Assembly (NCBI RefSeq): GCF_014656545.1 | Contig: NZ_BNDS01000003.1 | Span: 64,606 to 128,605 of the forward strand | Length of the DNA stretch: 64,000 bases | Origin: Neobacillus kokaensis | GTDB taxonomy: Bacteria > Bacillota > Bacilli > Bacillales > Cytobacillaceae | Reading direction: 5' to 3' | Shown here: positions 28,025 to 37,594 of the stretch, in pieces | Position numbering within the stretch: position 1 is the first letter of the stretch | Layout of the letters: the number at the start of each line of letters is the position of its first letter | Notes under the pieces: generated by a model | What the model was told of the DNA's origin: nothing | Database searches by the model: none | What the model saw: the letters and a program-made list of their open reading frames with translations, nothing else | Made by a program: the position numbers and the translations under genes

Positions 28025-29222
28025 AGAACTAGCCATTTCTTTGTATTTATTTGTTTTTAAGTGTGTCTTTTTTATTTTTAACCAATTACCGCTTAAAAAC
28101 AAAACAACCTTTGTTATCAGCTTTGGTGATAACAGTCAATATATTTTTGAGGAAATGAAACGACAAAACATTCAAACAGAGGTTGTTTTTCTTTGCAAAG
28201 GAACCAGCTTAAACAAATTTAACGATTATCATGGTGTAAAAACAATACCGTTTGAAACCCTTCATTTGTTGGATTGGTTTAAATCCGTTTACCATTTGGC
28301 TACATCTAGGAATATTTTAATTGATAATTATTTTGGATTTTTAGCATCTATTCAATTCAAAGCTGGAGTAGAATGTATTCAGCTTTGGCATGCATCGGGA
28401 GCAATGAAAAAATTTGGTCTGGAAGATGAATCCATTAAAAATCGCAGCAATCGGGCAAATCAGCGCTTTTTACAGGTATACAGCAGGTTTAATAAAGTCA
28501 TTGTAGGTTCAGAAGTGATGGCGGATGTTTTTAAGAAATCCTTTAACCTAAAGGAAAAGAATATACTTAGAACAGGAATTCCAAGAACAGATTTTTTCTA
28601 TAATCAAGAAATTAAGCATAAGGTTTTGGAAAAATTCGCACAGAAACATCCTGAATTGATAGGAAAAAAGGTTATTTTATATGCTCCTACCTATCGTGAT
28701 GATGAAATAAATGATTTCTCACTGAAGCTGGATGTTGAGAAAATGCAACGAGCGCTTGGAAATGAGTATATAGTAATATTACGGCTGCATCCGGCTATTA
28801 GAAATTCGATTGATATTGGAAGAGGGCCGGCTGGCTTTCTTTTTGATTTTTCTTCTGATGAATACGAAATTAATGAGCTGCTAATAGTCTCTGATATTTT
28901 GATTACAGACTATTCCTCTATTCCGTTTGAATATTCCCTTTTACAACGCCCAATGATCTTTTTTACCTATGATTTAGAGGAATATAAAGTGAAGCGCGGC
29001 GTTTTAAAAGGGTTCGAAGATAATCTGCCCGGACCTATCGTAAAAGATACAGATTCGATTATTGAATTAATCAAGCAGAATAGCTTTGACTTAGATAAAG
29101 TCGCTTATTACGCTGAACTATGGAATAAGTATTCCAAAGGCTATTCAAGTGCAAAAATGGTTCATTATATGTTTTTGGAAAAAAGCCCTCAAGCGTTTCA
29201 GGAAACTTCTGCATATAGTTAA
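28017..29222 (+). CDS. tagB: TagB-like CDP-glycerol:glycerophosphotransferase (primase)
   Basis: 401 residues with an N-terminal hydrophobic membrane-binding segment and one glycerophosphotransferase domain (LWHASGAMKKFG near 123, TDYSSIPFEY near 298). The WHASGAMK form, instead of WHGTPLK, and the length fit TagB. TagB adds the first glycerol phosphate to the ManNAc-GlcNAc-PP-undecaprenol linkage unit made by TagO and TagA. Its overlap with tagD fits the B. subtilis pairing of these functions. Assignment as primase rather than polymerase is inferred from these features. Confidence 0.85.
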   Translation: MARELAISLYLFVFKCVFFIFNQLPLKNKTTFVISFGDNSQYIFEEMKRQNIQTEVVFLCKGTSLNKFNDYHGVKTIPFETLHLLDWFKSVYHLATSRNILIDNYFGFLASIQFKAGVECIQLWHASGAMKKFGLEDESIKNRSNRANQRFLQVYSRFNKVIVGSEVMADVFKKSFNLKEKNILRTGIPRTDFFYNQEIKHKVLEKFAQKHPELIGKKVILYAPTYRDDEINDFSLKLDVEKMQRALGNEYIVILRLHPAIRNSIDIGRGPAGFLFDFSSDEYEINELLIVSDILITDYSSIPFEYSLLQRPMIFFTYDLEEYKVKRGVLKGFEDNLPGPIVKDTDSIIELIKQNSFDLDKVAYYAELWNKYSKGYSSAKMVHYMFLEKSPQAFQETSAYS

Positions 29223-29225
29223 AAG

Positions 29226-29264
29226 ATGCTTCGAGACATGTTACTGCTCGAAGCATTGTTTTTT
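29226..29264 (+). terminator. Rho-independent terminator after tagB
   Basis: ATGCTTCGAG ... CTCGAAGCAT, 10-bp perfect stem, then TGTTTTTTAT. Confidence 0.85.
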
Positions 29265-29333
29265 ATAATGTCTATTTGGGAAAATTAATGTATAATGAAC
29301 AAGGTTATCATGGTTAAAGGAAGGACAATCTAA

Positions 29334-30164
29334 ATGAAGTCAATGATCACAATTATAAAAGAACAAATTAGTTCCTTTTATCTTATTTTAAGGCTTTCTG
29401 CTTTTGAAATGAAAAGTGCAAATTCGAATAATTACTTAGGACGATTGTGGGAAGTATTGAATCCGATTACCCAATTATTGATCTATTGGTTTATATTTGG
29501 AATAGGAGTCCGTAAAGGGCAGAATGTAACGATGGAAAACGGGGCCGAAGTTCCATTTTTTCTTTGGATGGTAACAGGAATGATTGTTTGGTTTTTTATT
29601 TATCCATCAATGTTAAACTCTTCCAAATCTATCTATTCAAGGCTTAATTTAATTGCAAAGATGAACTTTCCAATGAGTACAATTCCTTCTTATGTGATTA
29701 TGGCCAACTTTTATACTCATTTAATACTGATAGCAGTTGTAACCATCGTTTTACAATTTACTGAGTTTAAACTGTCATTATATTTTTTACAATTACCTTA
29801 TTTTTTGCTTGCAGAGTTGCTTCTTTTATTATCTTTTGCTCTTATTATGTCAACACTTTCAACCATCATAAGGGACGTTCAACAATTCCTGCAATCTTAT
29901 TTAAGGATGATGCTGTATTTGACACCTCTTCTATGGCATACAGATAAGTTCATTATAAATGGACAAAACTGGGCATTCTTGTTAAAGTTAAATCCTTTAT
30001 ACTACATAGTTGAAGGATTCAGGGCATCATTATTAGGTACAAGCTGGTATGCAACGGAAAATCCTCTTTATACTTTGTATTTTTGGGTATTAACCTTTAT
30101 TATGTTTTTAATCGGCTCAGTACTGCATGTTAAATTTAGACATCAATTTGTGGATTATCTATAG
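29334..30164 (+). CDS. tagG: Teichoic acid exporter permease (TagG, second copy)
   Basis: 276 residues with about six hydrophobic helices and the N-terminal amphipathic signature SNNYLGRLWEVLNPITQ of the TagG family. It forms the transmembrane part of the wall teichoic acid exporter with the ATPase 50 bases downstream. Its position next to tagDB and tagAO makes this the likely exporter of the main wall teichoic acid. A TATAAT box at 29291-29296, 40 bases before the ATG, is a likely -10. Confidence 0.9.
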   Translation: MKSMITIIKEQISSFYLILRLSAFEMKSANSNNYLGRLWEVLNPITQLLIYWFIFGIGVRKGQNVTMENGAEVPFFLWMVTGMIVWFFIYPSMLNSSKSIYSRLNLIAKMNFPMSTIPSYVIMANFYTHLILIAVVTIVLQFTEFKLSLYFLQLPYFLLAELLLLLSFALIMSTLSTIIRDVQQFLQSYLRMMLYLTPLLWHTDKFIINGQNWAFLLKLNPLYYIVEGFRASLLGTSWYATENPLYTLYFWVLTFIMFLIGSVLHVKFRHQFVDYL

Positions 30165-30213
30165 TTTTTGAGTAAATATTTTTAGCGCTTCCTATATTGA
30201 GGTGAAATGATAA

Positions 30214-31014
30214 ATGAGTGAAACTGTAATTTTAGAAAATGTATATAAAAAATACAAAATGCATACATCACCTAAAGAAAAACTTCTGAATTTAATTATG
30301 CCCGGAGGATATGGCGAGGATTTTTATGCCCTTCAAAATATCTCTTTAACCGCAAAGCCAGGTGATGTTATTGGCTTTGTAGGGGTTAATGGGTCGGGGA
30401 AATCTACTTTATCCAATATTATTGCCGGTGTAATCCCAGCGACTTCCGGTACTGTTAAGACCATAGGTCAGACTTCGATAATTGCTATTCAATCAGGTTT
30501 AAACCATCAATTAACAGGCAGGGAAAATATTGAACTGAAATGTTTAATGCTTGGGTTTAAAAAGAAGGAAATTCAGGCGATGGAACCGGAAATTATCGAA
30601 TTTGCCGATATCGGTAAATTTATTGATCAACCGGTAAAAAAATATTCAAGCGGAATGAAATCCCGCTTAGGATTTGCAATCTCTGTTACAGTCAATCCTG
30701 ATATCCTGATTGTCGATGAAGCACTTTCTGTTGGGGATAAGGTATTTGCAGAAAAGTCAAAGGAAAGAATGTTTGAGTTTAAGGATCAGGGTAAAACTAT
30801 ATTTTTTGTAAGCCATAATATGAGGGATATAAAAAGCTTCTGTAATAAAGCTGTTTGGCTTGAATACGGAGAAATAAAGGATTTTGGACCTGTAAAAGAG
30901 GTTGTTCCTGAATATGAGAAATTTTTAAAGAAATACAAAGCAATGACAAAAGAAGAGCAAAAAAAGTTTCGTGAAGAAGTAATACGAAAACAAAGTGGAT
31001 TGGCCACTATATAA
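30214..31014 (+). CDS. tagH: Teichoic acid exporter ATPase (short TagH, second copy)
   Basis: 266 residues: Walker A GVNGSGKST near 57-65, signature SSGMKSRLG near 146-154, Walker B ILIVDEALSVGD near 165. The core is very similar to the ATPase at 3804, but the protein ends at a charged helix (KAMTKEEQKKF) and has no transmembrane helix or SH3 tail. B. subtilis TagH has such a tail, so this is a short form. GAGGTG precedes the ATG. It drives export with TagG and a terminator follows. Confidence 0.9.
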   Translation: MSETVILENVYKKYKMHTSPKEKLLNLIMPGGYGEDFYALQNISLTAKPGDVIGFVGVNGSGKSTLSNIIAGVIPATSGTVKTIGQTSIIAIQSGLNHQLTGRENIELKCLMLGFKKKEIQAMEPEIIEFADIGKFIDQPVKKYSSGMKSRLGFAISVTVNPDILIVDEALSVGDKVFAEKSKERMFEFKDQGKTIFFVSHNMRDIKSFCNKAVWLEYGEIKDFGPVKEVVPEYEKFLKKYKAMTKEEQKKFREEVIRKQSGLATI

Positions 31015-31025
31015 AAACATTTATA

Positions 31026-31074
31026 TAAAACCTAAATTGGTAGGTCTTCTTGCCGCTGATTTAGGTTTTCTTTA
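31026..31074 (+). terminator. Rho-independent terminator after tagH
   Basis: AAACCTAAAT ... ATTTAGGTTT with following TTCTTT. Confidence 0.8.
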
Positions 31075-31146
31075 TAAAAAAAGCTGTATAATTACCGGTG
31101 AGAACGAGTAATGTCCTAAGTCAAGAATAGTAAAGAGGAATTAATC

Positions 31147-31884
31147 ATGAAAAACACGGTAAACGTATTAGGAATTGAATTTATAAACAAGAACTTTAAC
31201 GAAGTGATTGAGATTTTAAAAAATAATATACAAAGCAATAAAAAATCCTTTGTCGTCACCGCAAATCCCGAAATCGCAATGTTTGCCTATGAACATCCTG
31301 ATTATAATGCAATCGTTCAATTAGCCGACATGGTTGTCCCTGATGGCATTGGGATTGTGATGGCTTCTAAAATTTTAAATACTCCCATTCAAGAACGTGT
31401 TGCAGGATTCGACTTGACGGTACGCCTCCTTGAGCTTGGGAATGAGCACAAGTGGCGGATTTACTTATTAGGTGGAAAAGAAGAAACGAATAAGAAAGCC
31501 GTTGCCAATATTGCCAGCCGTTATCCGCAGCTGCAAATCGTCGGAAGTCATCATGGTTATTTTGATTGGAAAGAGGGTATAGTTACTGAAGAGATTCAGG
31601 CGGCTAAACCTGATATTGTGTTTGTTGCATTAGGCTATCCAAGGCAGGAAGAATGGATTGTTGAAAACCTGCCCCGTTTTTCAAAAGGGCTATTTATGGG
31701 AGTTGGCGGAAGTATAGATGTTCTTGCAGGAGAGGTAAAGCGGGCACCGCAATTCTTTCGAAGGTTAAATTTAGAATGGTTTTATCGTTTACTCAAGCAG
31801 CCGACGAGATGGAGAAGGATGCTGGCACTTCCTCAATTTTTAGTCCAAATTTTTAAGATCAAATTATCAGACAAAACAAATTGA
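31147..31884 (+). CDS. tagA: N-acetylglucosaminyldiphosphoundecaprenol N-acetyl-beta-D-mannosaminyltransferase
   Basis: 245 residues of the WecG/TagA/CpsF family (GT26). Conserved blocks are TANPEIAMFA near 38, VVPDGIGIV near 67, ALGYPRQEEW near 160 and GVGGSIDVLAGEVKRAP near 196. It transfers ManNAc from UDP-ManNAc to GlcNAc-PP-undecaprenol, completing the teichoic acid linkage unit. The C-terminal basic segment (LEWFYRLLKQPTRWRR) is the membrane-targeting tail of the family. GAGG precedes the ATG and a TATAAT is about 60 bases upstream. Confidence 0.95.
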   Translation: MKNTVNVLGIEFINKNFNEVIEILKNNIQSNKKSFVVTANPEIAMFAYEHPDYNAIVQLADMVVPDGIGIVMASKILNTPIQERVAGFDLTVRLLELGNEHKWRIYLLGGKEETNKKAVANIASRYPQLQIVGSHHGYFDWKEGIVTEEIQAAKPDIVFVALGYPRQEEWIVENLPRFSKGLFMGVGGSIDVLAGEVKRAPQFFRRLNLEWFYRLLKQPTRWRRMLALPQFLVQIFKIKLSDKTN

Positions 31885-31999
31885 AACCTTTTTAAATAAC
31901 TTTCGTCCAATAGGATGGACCAGTGAAATATAAATGTAACATTTTATCCGAATTGTAAATTTCTTGTGTTTTTCTTATATATTCTTTGTAAATAATCTG

Positions 32000-32008
32000 T
32001 GCTATAAT
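32000..32008 (+). promoter_or_regulatory. Extended -10 promoter element for tagO
   Basis: TGCTATAAT (TG-N-TATAAT) 78 bases before the tagO ATG; the -35 is weak, as is common with extended -10 sites. Confidence 0.5.
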
Positions 32009-32085
32009 GAATGCGTTGTGTTTAGAAATATGTGCCTGTTTCTAAATTATCTTAGAGGGGCATCCTATCCGTAAGGAGGGTCTAC

Positions 32086-33129
32086 ATGTTGTACCTGACC
32101 TTTATATTATGTTTTTTATGCTCTATTCTTATTACTCCAATTATAAAAAAACTTGCCTTTAAAGTAGGAGCAACGGATCAACCAAATCATCGCAAGGTAC
32201 ATCATAGGATTATGCCTCGACTTGGCGGCTTGGCTATTTATCTCAGCTTCCTTTTTGGAATCTTGATTTTACAGCCTGAAAGCTCTTATCATGCAGCAAT
32301 TGTTGCTGGCGGTGTGATCATTCTCATAACTGGTGTGTTGGATGATATTTTTGAACTTTCTGCAAAGGTAAAGCTGTTGCTGCAAATAGCTGCTGCTCTA
32401 GTTGTTATATGGGGCGGGGTTGATGTAGAATTCATTAATCTTCCATTTAATGGGCGGATTGACTTTGGGGTCTTCAGTATTCCAATAACCGTGCTTTGGA
32501 TTGTTGGCATCACTAATGCCATCAATTTGATTGACGGCTTGGATGGATTGGCCGCAGGTGTTTCCTCAATTGCGTTGTTAACGATTACCGGTATGGCTGT
32601 TGTTATGGGAAATACTTATGTTGTTGCAATGGGCGTTATTCTAATCGCCAGTACGTTAGGCTTTTTAAAATATAATTTCCATCCTGCAAAGATTTTTATG
32701 GGTGATTCAGGAGCCTTGTTTTTAGGGTATATGATATCCGTATTGTCCTTGCTTGGTTTTAAAAATATCGCGGTTATTTCATTTGTCGTTCCGATTATCA
32801 TCTTGGGTGTTCCAATTTCGGATACGTTTTTTGCGATTATCCGCCGGCTTTATAATAAAAATCCATTATCAGCACCGGATAAATCACATTTGCACCACTG
32901 CATTCTAAAGCTTGGTTATTCCCATCGCGAAACCGTTCTATTGATTTACGCAATGAGTGCCATGTTTGGACTGGCAGCCTTTATTTTCACGATGACAACG
33001 GTCTGGGGATCGATTATCTTCATTATTATATTACTGGTGGCCATTGAACTCTTCGTCGAAAACATCGGCTTAATCAACAAAAACTATCGACCACTATTAC
33101 GCATCATGGGGATGCTAAAAAACCGGTAG
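32086..33129 (+). CDS. tagO: UDP-GlcNAc:undecaprenyl-phosphate GlcNAc-1-phosphate transferase
   Basis: 347-residue polytopic protein of the MraY/WecA family. DQPNHRKVHHRIMPRLGG near 28-45, NLIDGLDGLAAG near 147 and KIFMGDSGALFLGY near 203 carry the Asp residues that bind Mg2+ and substrate; a LHH...LGYSHRE loop near 267 is the HxH-type motif. It commits undecaprenyl phosphate to teichoic acid and related polymers. AAGGAGGG lies six bases before the ATG. It ends the forward part of the teichoic acid locus. Confidence 0.95.
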   Translation: MLYLTFILCFLCSILITPIIKKLAFKVGATDQPNHRKVHHRIMPRLGGLAIYLSFLFGILILQPESSYHAAIVAGGVIILITGVLDDIFELSAKVKLLLQIAAALVVIWGGVDVEFINLPFNGRIDFGVFSIPITVLWIVGITNAINLIDGLDGLAAGVSSIALLTITGMAVVMGNTYVVAMGVILIASTLGFLKYNFHPAKIFMGDSGALFLGYMISVLSLLGFKNIAVISFVVPIIILGVPISDTFFAIIRRLYNKNPLSAPDKSHLHHCILKLGYSHRETVLLIYAMSAMFGLAAFIFTMTTVWGSIIFIIILLVAIELFVENIGLINKNYRPLLRIMGMLKNR

Positions 33130-33168
33130 GAAGCAGGAAAACACACTTTGCTTCCCGCCGGTTTTTAT
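33117..33168 (+). terminator. Rho-independent terminator overlapping the tagO stop
   Basis: AAAAACCGG ... CCGGTTTTT with an inner GGAAGCA/TGCTTCC stem. Confidence 0.85.
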
Positions 33169-33289
33169 TTTGTAGAAAATGGCAGTGTGAGCAAGGCTTT
33201 AAAAAGTTTGAGGTAGTAATACTCTCTCAATTAGCTTAGAAGATTTTACTCCTATACTATAGCATCGCTTCAACCATTTTCCTCGCAAG

Positions 33290-33317
33290 AAAACCCGGAG
33301 AATCTCTCCGGGTTTTA
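33290..33317 (-). terminator. Terminator at the 3' end of tagU
   Basis: AAAACCCGGAG ... CTCCGGGTTTT, perfect 11-bp stem overlapping the reverse-strand stop codon. Confidence 0.8.
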
Positions 33318-34310
33318 ATTTACAGCTTTATTTGTATCGTCTGTTACGTGTAAATGATCCTGTAATATTTTCTTTGTTTCTTCTAATTTGGTTTGATCCA
33401 GTTGGTAATAGTAAACGGAGTTAATATATGAATCTTGACCGGCAAGGCTGAACGTTTCGATATTTAAATTGTTACCAGCTTGTAGGTAGCCTAAAAAGGA
33501 TTTCATTTGATCAAATGTTAAATCTGTCGTCATATTTTTCCCAACTGCTTCCATTACGTCAGTGTAATTCCCGAGTGACTTAACTGAGGCAGCCTTTGTC
33601 ACGATGGCCTTCATAATCTGCTGCTGCCTTTCGCCCCTTTGGATATCGCTGTCCATTTTTCTTGTGCGGGCAAACGCAAGGGCTTGTTCACCATCTAAAT
33701 TCTGCACACCCTTTTCCAGCGTAATCGCTTTGGCGCGGTCCTTCGAGTCTTGCTCCGAGAAAGTATATGGAACATCAACCGTAATCCCGTCTAGTGCATT
33801 AACAATATCTATAAACGCGTTGAAATTCATTTTAACATAATAATCGACAGGGACATCCAATAATTCTTCCACCGTTTCAAGCGTCAGCTTCACACCGCCA
33901 TAGGCGTGAGCATGATTGATTTTTGTATAAATATCTTTTTCGGGAATGTGAACGTAAGAGTCACGCGGAATACTGAGCAGTTTGACCGATTTGTCGGTTT
34001 TATTAAATGTAGCCAGCATTAAGGCATCAGAGCGGGCGGGACCGTTGTTTTTCCGCTTATCGCTGTCATCTACTCCAATTAATAAAATCGATGTCTTATC
34101 AATCGTCAGCGGCTTCGCTCTTGCCGAGTCGCGTTCAATTGGTTTATAGGATTTATTCATCACTGATTCCGCTTTTTTATACAATGTGCCGGCATAGGCT
34201 CCCGCTCCTAAAAGCAAGATCAAAATTGGAGCGACAAACCAGACCCATCGTTTCAATCGTCTTTTTTTCTTCTTTTGATTTTGTATATAAGATTGTCTAT
34301 TTATAGACAT
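33315..34310 (-). CDS. tagU: LytR-CpsA-Psr family polyisoprenyl-teichoic acid:peptidoglycan transferase
   Basis: 331 residues: a basic N-terminus, one transmembrane helix (~22-42) and an extracellular LCP domain. Conserved LCP features are SILLIGVDDSD near 74, the ARSDALML block near 93 with Arg/Asp that bind the pyrophosphate lipid, SIPRDSYV near 117, and INHAHAYGG near 135. LCP enzymes move teichoic acid from its lipid carrier to MurNAc of peptidoglycan. TAAGGAGG before the ATG is a strong ribosome binding site. It is reverse to tagO and co-oriented with yvyE, as lytR is in B. subtilis. Confidence 0.93.
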   Translation of the reverse strand: MSINRQSYIQNQKKKKRRLKRWVWFVAPILILLLGAGAYAGTLYKKAESVMNKSYKPIERDSARAKPLTIDKTSILLIGVDDSDKRKNNGPARSDALMLATFNKTDKSVKLLSIPRDSYVHIPEKDIYTKINHAHAYGGVKLTLETVEELLDVPVDYYVKMNFNAFIDIVNALDGITVDVPYTFSEQDSKDRAKAITLEKGVQNLDGEQALAFARTRKMDSDIQRGERQQQIMKAIVTKAASVKSLGNYTDVMEAVGKNMTTDLTFDQMKSFLGYLQAGNNLNIETFSLAGQDSYINSVYYYQLDQTKLEETKKILQDHLHVTDDTNKAVN

Positions 34311-34510
34311 ACATTTCCTCCTTAATAGAAAGCTGTCGAATTCTGACTAAAAAGATAAGCCAAACTTTATTTTATAATAGATTGCTTGATTGGTAAAATA
34401 TAATTTTTGGCAGGTAATAATTTACTAATTCATCATAAAAGCTCGACTTTTTTCCCAATTGTAATTTTCTACTAGTGCCAATATAATCAAAGTCAAAGAT
34501 CATGCCGTTA

Positions 34511-35146
34511 CTAACTAATGTAGTCTTCTAAATAAACGGTTTCACCTTGCTGTAGTGTACATTGTCCGTTAGTTAATTCAATCATCAAGTCCTTGAAGCT
34601 CTGGACAAGACTTTCATCAACGTATGTTTCAATTTCAACGATGTCTAAATAATGAATTTCTTTAATTTTGTGCTCAGAAGCCCGAAGTTCTTTCTCAATT
34701 TTCCCAAGCCATGTGTAATCAATTTTGACATGAACAACTTGTGTTAATTTTCTTTCGACAATTCCAATTGCATCGAGACCTTCAGAGGTTGCTTTGCCAT
34801 AAGCGCGAATCAAACCGCCGGCGCCTAATTTAATCCCGCCGAAATAACGGGTTACAACTACAACGGTATCCTTAAGGTTTCGTTTTTTCAATACCTCTAA
34901 GATAGGGACACCGGCTGTTCCGCTTGGTTCGCCGTCATCATTGGCCTTTTGAATTTGATCGTGCTCGCCAATCAGATAGGCAGAGCAGTTATGCGTAGCG
35001 TTCCAATGTTTTTTCTTGATTTCTTGGATAAAGTCCTGAGCATCGGCTTCCGTTTCAACGCGCTTAATCTGAGCAATAAACCGGGATTTTTGGATTATGA
35101 TTTCATGTTCACCATATTCTTTAACTGTTAAATAACGAGATAGCAT
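34511..35146 (-). CDS. yvyE: YigZ/IMPACT family protein
   Basis: 211 residues. The N-terminal IMPACT-type domain holds KKHWNATHNCSAY near 46 and ARYFGG-KLGAGGLIRAYG near 102-120, the signature of the UPF0029/YigZ family, and a C-terminal ferredoxin-like DUF1949 domain follows. Eukaryotic IMPACT binds ribosomes/GCN1; the bacterial function is unsettled. Its place between tagU and degS is conserved in Bacillus. The ATG is preceded by AAAGGAAG. Confidence 0.92.
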   Translation of the reverse strand: MLSRYLTVKEYGEHEIIIQKSRFIAQIKRVETEADAQDFIQEIKKKHWNATHNCSAYLIGEHDQIQKANDDGEPSGTAGVPILEVLKKRNLKDTVVVVTRYFGGIKLGAGGLIRAYGKATSEGLDAIGIVERKLTQVVHVKIDYTWLGKIEKELRASEHKIKEIHYLDIVEIETYVDESLVQSFKDLMIELTNGQCTLQQGETVYLEDYIS

Positions 35147-35507
35147 TGAAAGATCCTTCCTTTTTTAGTGGAAAGGGCGATCAAACCTTAAGACGCAGCT
35201 TGTGCCAAAACCACATTTATTTCGAAAAAAAGCTTGTGAGACAAAAGTCATGAAATTTTTTTAAAAAAATAATGAAATATACCTTTAATATAGGTGTAAA
35301 GTTCGAATGTTATAATAGCCAAAGTAACAATGAGGTTAATCAGTGCAATTTGGAAATAGCATAATACTTTTATATTATACAATGCTTTCCCGATTTTGAG
35401 GGACTCTTGAGTGATTGAGCTGAGTAATTTAATTGGTATCCACTGCATATAGAGGCAAAATTGTTAACGGGCCAATAGGGAAATACTCCCCCCTGGAGGT
35501 AATAGGA
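35147..35507. other. yvyE-degS divergent intergenic region
   Basis: About 360 bp with no convincing gene. A TATAAT at 35311-35316 could be a -10 for degS, but no clear -35 accompanies it. The region ends with CTGGAGG, the degS ribosome binding site. Confidence 0.4.
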
Positions 35508-36650
35508 ATGAAACTAGAACAAATAAAAGTAAAATCAATTGATGAAATTCGAGAGGATATGATTGAAACTGTTACGTGCAGTAAAAGTGATATTTTCCTT
35601 ATTAGTGAACAATGTCGTCAAGATTATGAAAAGCTGACGAATGAATTAGCCGAAATTAAGCAAACGATGGCCAAGCTTTTGGAGGAGGAAATGCAGCTCC
35701 AGTCACAGGTCCATCAAGCGCGCAGCAGGCTGTCAGAAGTAAGCCGGAATTTTAAAAAGTTTAGTGAAGAAGAGGTGCGCGAAGCATACGAAAAAGCGCA
35801 TCAGCTTCAGATGGATCTCTCTATTAACTGGCAGTTTAAAAAGCAGCTGCTAGAAAAGAGTGATGACGTTGAGAAAAGACTTGTTGGTTTAACTGAAACC
35901 ATCGATCGCGCAGACCAGCTTATTTCGCAAATCTCCGTTGTCATGAATTACTTACAGAGTGACTTGAAATATTTCGGTGAGGCCTACGAACATGCAAAAG
36001 CGAAACAGGATTTCGGATTGAAAATTATTGAAGCCCAGGAAGAGGAGCGAAAGCGTCTTTCACGGGAAATTCACGATGGCCCTGCTCAAATGCTGGCAAA
36101 TGTCATCGTCCGCTCGGATTTAATTGACCGGGTATATCGTGAAGAAGGTCCGGAAGCGACGCTTACTGAGATTCAAAGTTTCAAAAAGATGGTTCGTTCT
36201 GCACTTTACGAGGTCCGGCGGATCATTTACGATCTGCGTCCAATGGCGCTGGATGATTTAGGGCTTGTCCCGACCCTTAGAAAGTATTTACAGACCATCG
36301 AAGATTATCATAATCAATCTAGGATTGAATTTGAAAATATTGGACTAGAAGGCAGGCTGCAGACAAAGTATGAAGTTGCGCTGTTCCGGATGATTCAGGA
36401 ATCCGTACAAAACGCATTGAAACATGCGAATGCCTGCCAGATTAAAGTGAGATTGGAAATAAGCAACACAGCCGTTGCTGTTTTAATTAAAGATAACGGA
36501 GTCGGTTTTGACCTGAATCAGAAGAAACCGGAATCGTTTGGAATCATTGGTATGAAGGAACGTGTTGATCTGCTGAACGGAGAAATCACGTTCGATTCAA
36601 AAATTGGTAAGGGAACTGAGATATTCATTCGTGTCCCGTTAATCAACTAA
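35508..36650 (+). CDS. degS: Two-component sensor histidine kinase DegS
   Basis: 380 residues from the ATG at 35508, chosen because TGGAGG lies ten bases upstream; the frame stays open further upstream without a ribosome binding site. Like B. subtilis DegS it is cytoplasmic with no transmembrane helix. A long coiled coil (~30-175) precedes the HisKA_3 phosphoacceptor block SREIHDGPAQ (His near 187) and the ATPase domain with NALKHA and DNGVGFDL. It phosphorylates DegU, encoded 93 bases downstream, to control exoenzymes, competence and biofilm genes. Confidence 0.95.
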   Translation: MKLEQIKVKSIDEIREDMIETVTCSKSDIFLISEQCRQDYEKLTNELAEIKQTMAKLLEEEMQLQSQVHQARSRLSEVSRNFKKFSEEEVREAYEKAHQLQMDLSINWQFKKQLLEKSDDVEKRLVGLTETIDRADQLISQISVVMNYLQSDLKYFGEAYEHAKAKQDFGLKIIEAQEEERKRLSREIHDGPAQMLANVIVRSDLIDRVYREEGPEATLTEIQSFKKMVRSALYEVRRIIYDLRPMALDDLGLVPTLRKYLQTIEDYHNQSRIEFENIGLEGRLQTKYEVALFRMIQESVQNALKHANACQIKVRLEISNTAVAVLIKDNGVGFDLNQKKPESFGIIGMKERVDLLNGEITFDSKIGKGTEIFIRVPLIN

Positions 36651-36743
36651 AGCAGCTGAAGATGGAGTTTAACTAAAAATTTTCCGATAGATTACACCAC
36701 CTTTATTTTTTAATAAAGTGAAAAGGACCAGGAGGGTACAAGA

Positions 36744-37427
36744 ATGATTACAAAAATTGTTATAATCGATGACCACCAACTTTTTAGAGAAGGTGTTAAA
36801 AGAATATTAGAGTTTGAAAAATCGTTCCAAGTTGTCGCGGAAGGTGATGACGGCACGGAGGCATTGGCACTCGTCGAGGAGCATCGTCCGGACGTCGTGA
36901 TTATGGATATCAACATGCCGCAGATGAACGGCGTCGAAGCAACTCGCGAACTAATTGAAAAATATCCAAAAACAAAGGTCATCATTCTATCGATCCATGA
37001 TGATGAAAACTATGTCACACATGCGCTCCAAACCGGTGCCATGGGTTACTTATTAAAAGAGATGGACGCAGATGCCTTAATTGAGGCCGTCCGTGTTGTC
37101 GCGGATGGCGGGTCCTACCTGCATCCGAAGGTGACGCATAATTTAGTCAACGAATACCGCAAGCTCGCAGCCGGTGTCTCCCGCGGCGGATCCTATGTTC
37201 CTGCGGCTGATATTCGCCGCCCGCTGCATTTATTAACACGCCGTGAATGTGAAGTCCTGCAAATGCTGGCCGACGGAAAAAGCAACCGCGGCATCGGCGA
37301 GGCGCTTTACATCAGCGAAAAAACAGTTAAAAACCACGTCAGCAACATTTTGCAAAAAATGAATGTCAACGACCGTACACAGGCTGTTGTTTCTGCCATT
37401 AAAAATGGCTGGGTGGAAGTTAGGTAG
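36744..37427 (+). CDS. degU: Two-component response regulator DegU
   Basis: 227 residues: receiver domain with acidic pair DD near 9-10, phosphoacceptor Asp near 55 in VVIMDINMP and Lys near 105 in LLKEM, then a LuxR/NarL-type helix-turn-helix ([12 protein letters not shown] ... [14 protein letters not shown], ~165-215). The length and the partner degS fit DegU. CAGGAGGG precedes the ATG. It is both activator and repressor in phosphorylated and unphosphorylated forms in B. subtilis. Confidence 0.96.
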   Translation: MITKIVIIDDHQLFREGVKRILEFEKSFQVVAEGDDGTEALALVEEHRPDVVIMDINMPQMNGVEATRELIEKYPKTKVIILSIHDDENYVTHALQTGAMGYLLKEMDADALIEAVRVVADGGSYLHPKVTHNLVNEYRKLAAGVSRGGSYVPAADIRRPLHLLTRRECEVLQMLADGKSNRGIGEALYISEKTVKNHVSNILQKMNVNDRTQAVVSAIKNGWVEVR

Positions 37428-37442
37428 TTATATACGTTTTTT

Positions 37443-37474
37443 AAGGACACGCAGAAAATGCGTGTTCTTTTTTT
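37443..37474 (+). terminator. Rho-independent terminator after degU
   Basis: AGGACACGCA-GAAAA-TGCGTGTTCT followed by T-run. Confidence 0.9.
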
Positions 37475-37594
37475 GGGAAAAGATTTTGTGAAATTCACAT
37501 TTTAAGGGTAAATAATGCAATTTCCGGCTATTTTCGTTACAATATTAAGCATGCAGATTATTAGTTGAAATAGATAGACAAGGATGGATAGCGT

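Noticed and set aside
37487-37499. TGTGAAATTCACA palindrome upstream of degV as an Fnr or Rex site
   Set aside because: Spacing is wrong for both (Fnr needs TGTGA-N6-TCACA, Rex TTGTGAA-N4-TTCACAA); it may be chance.
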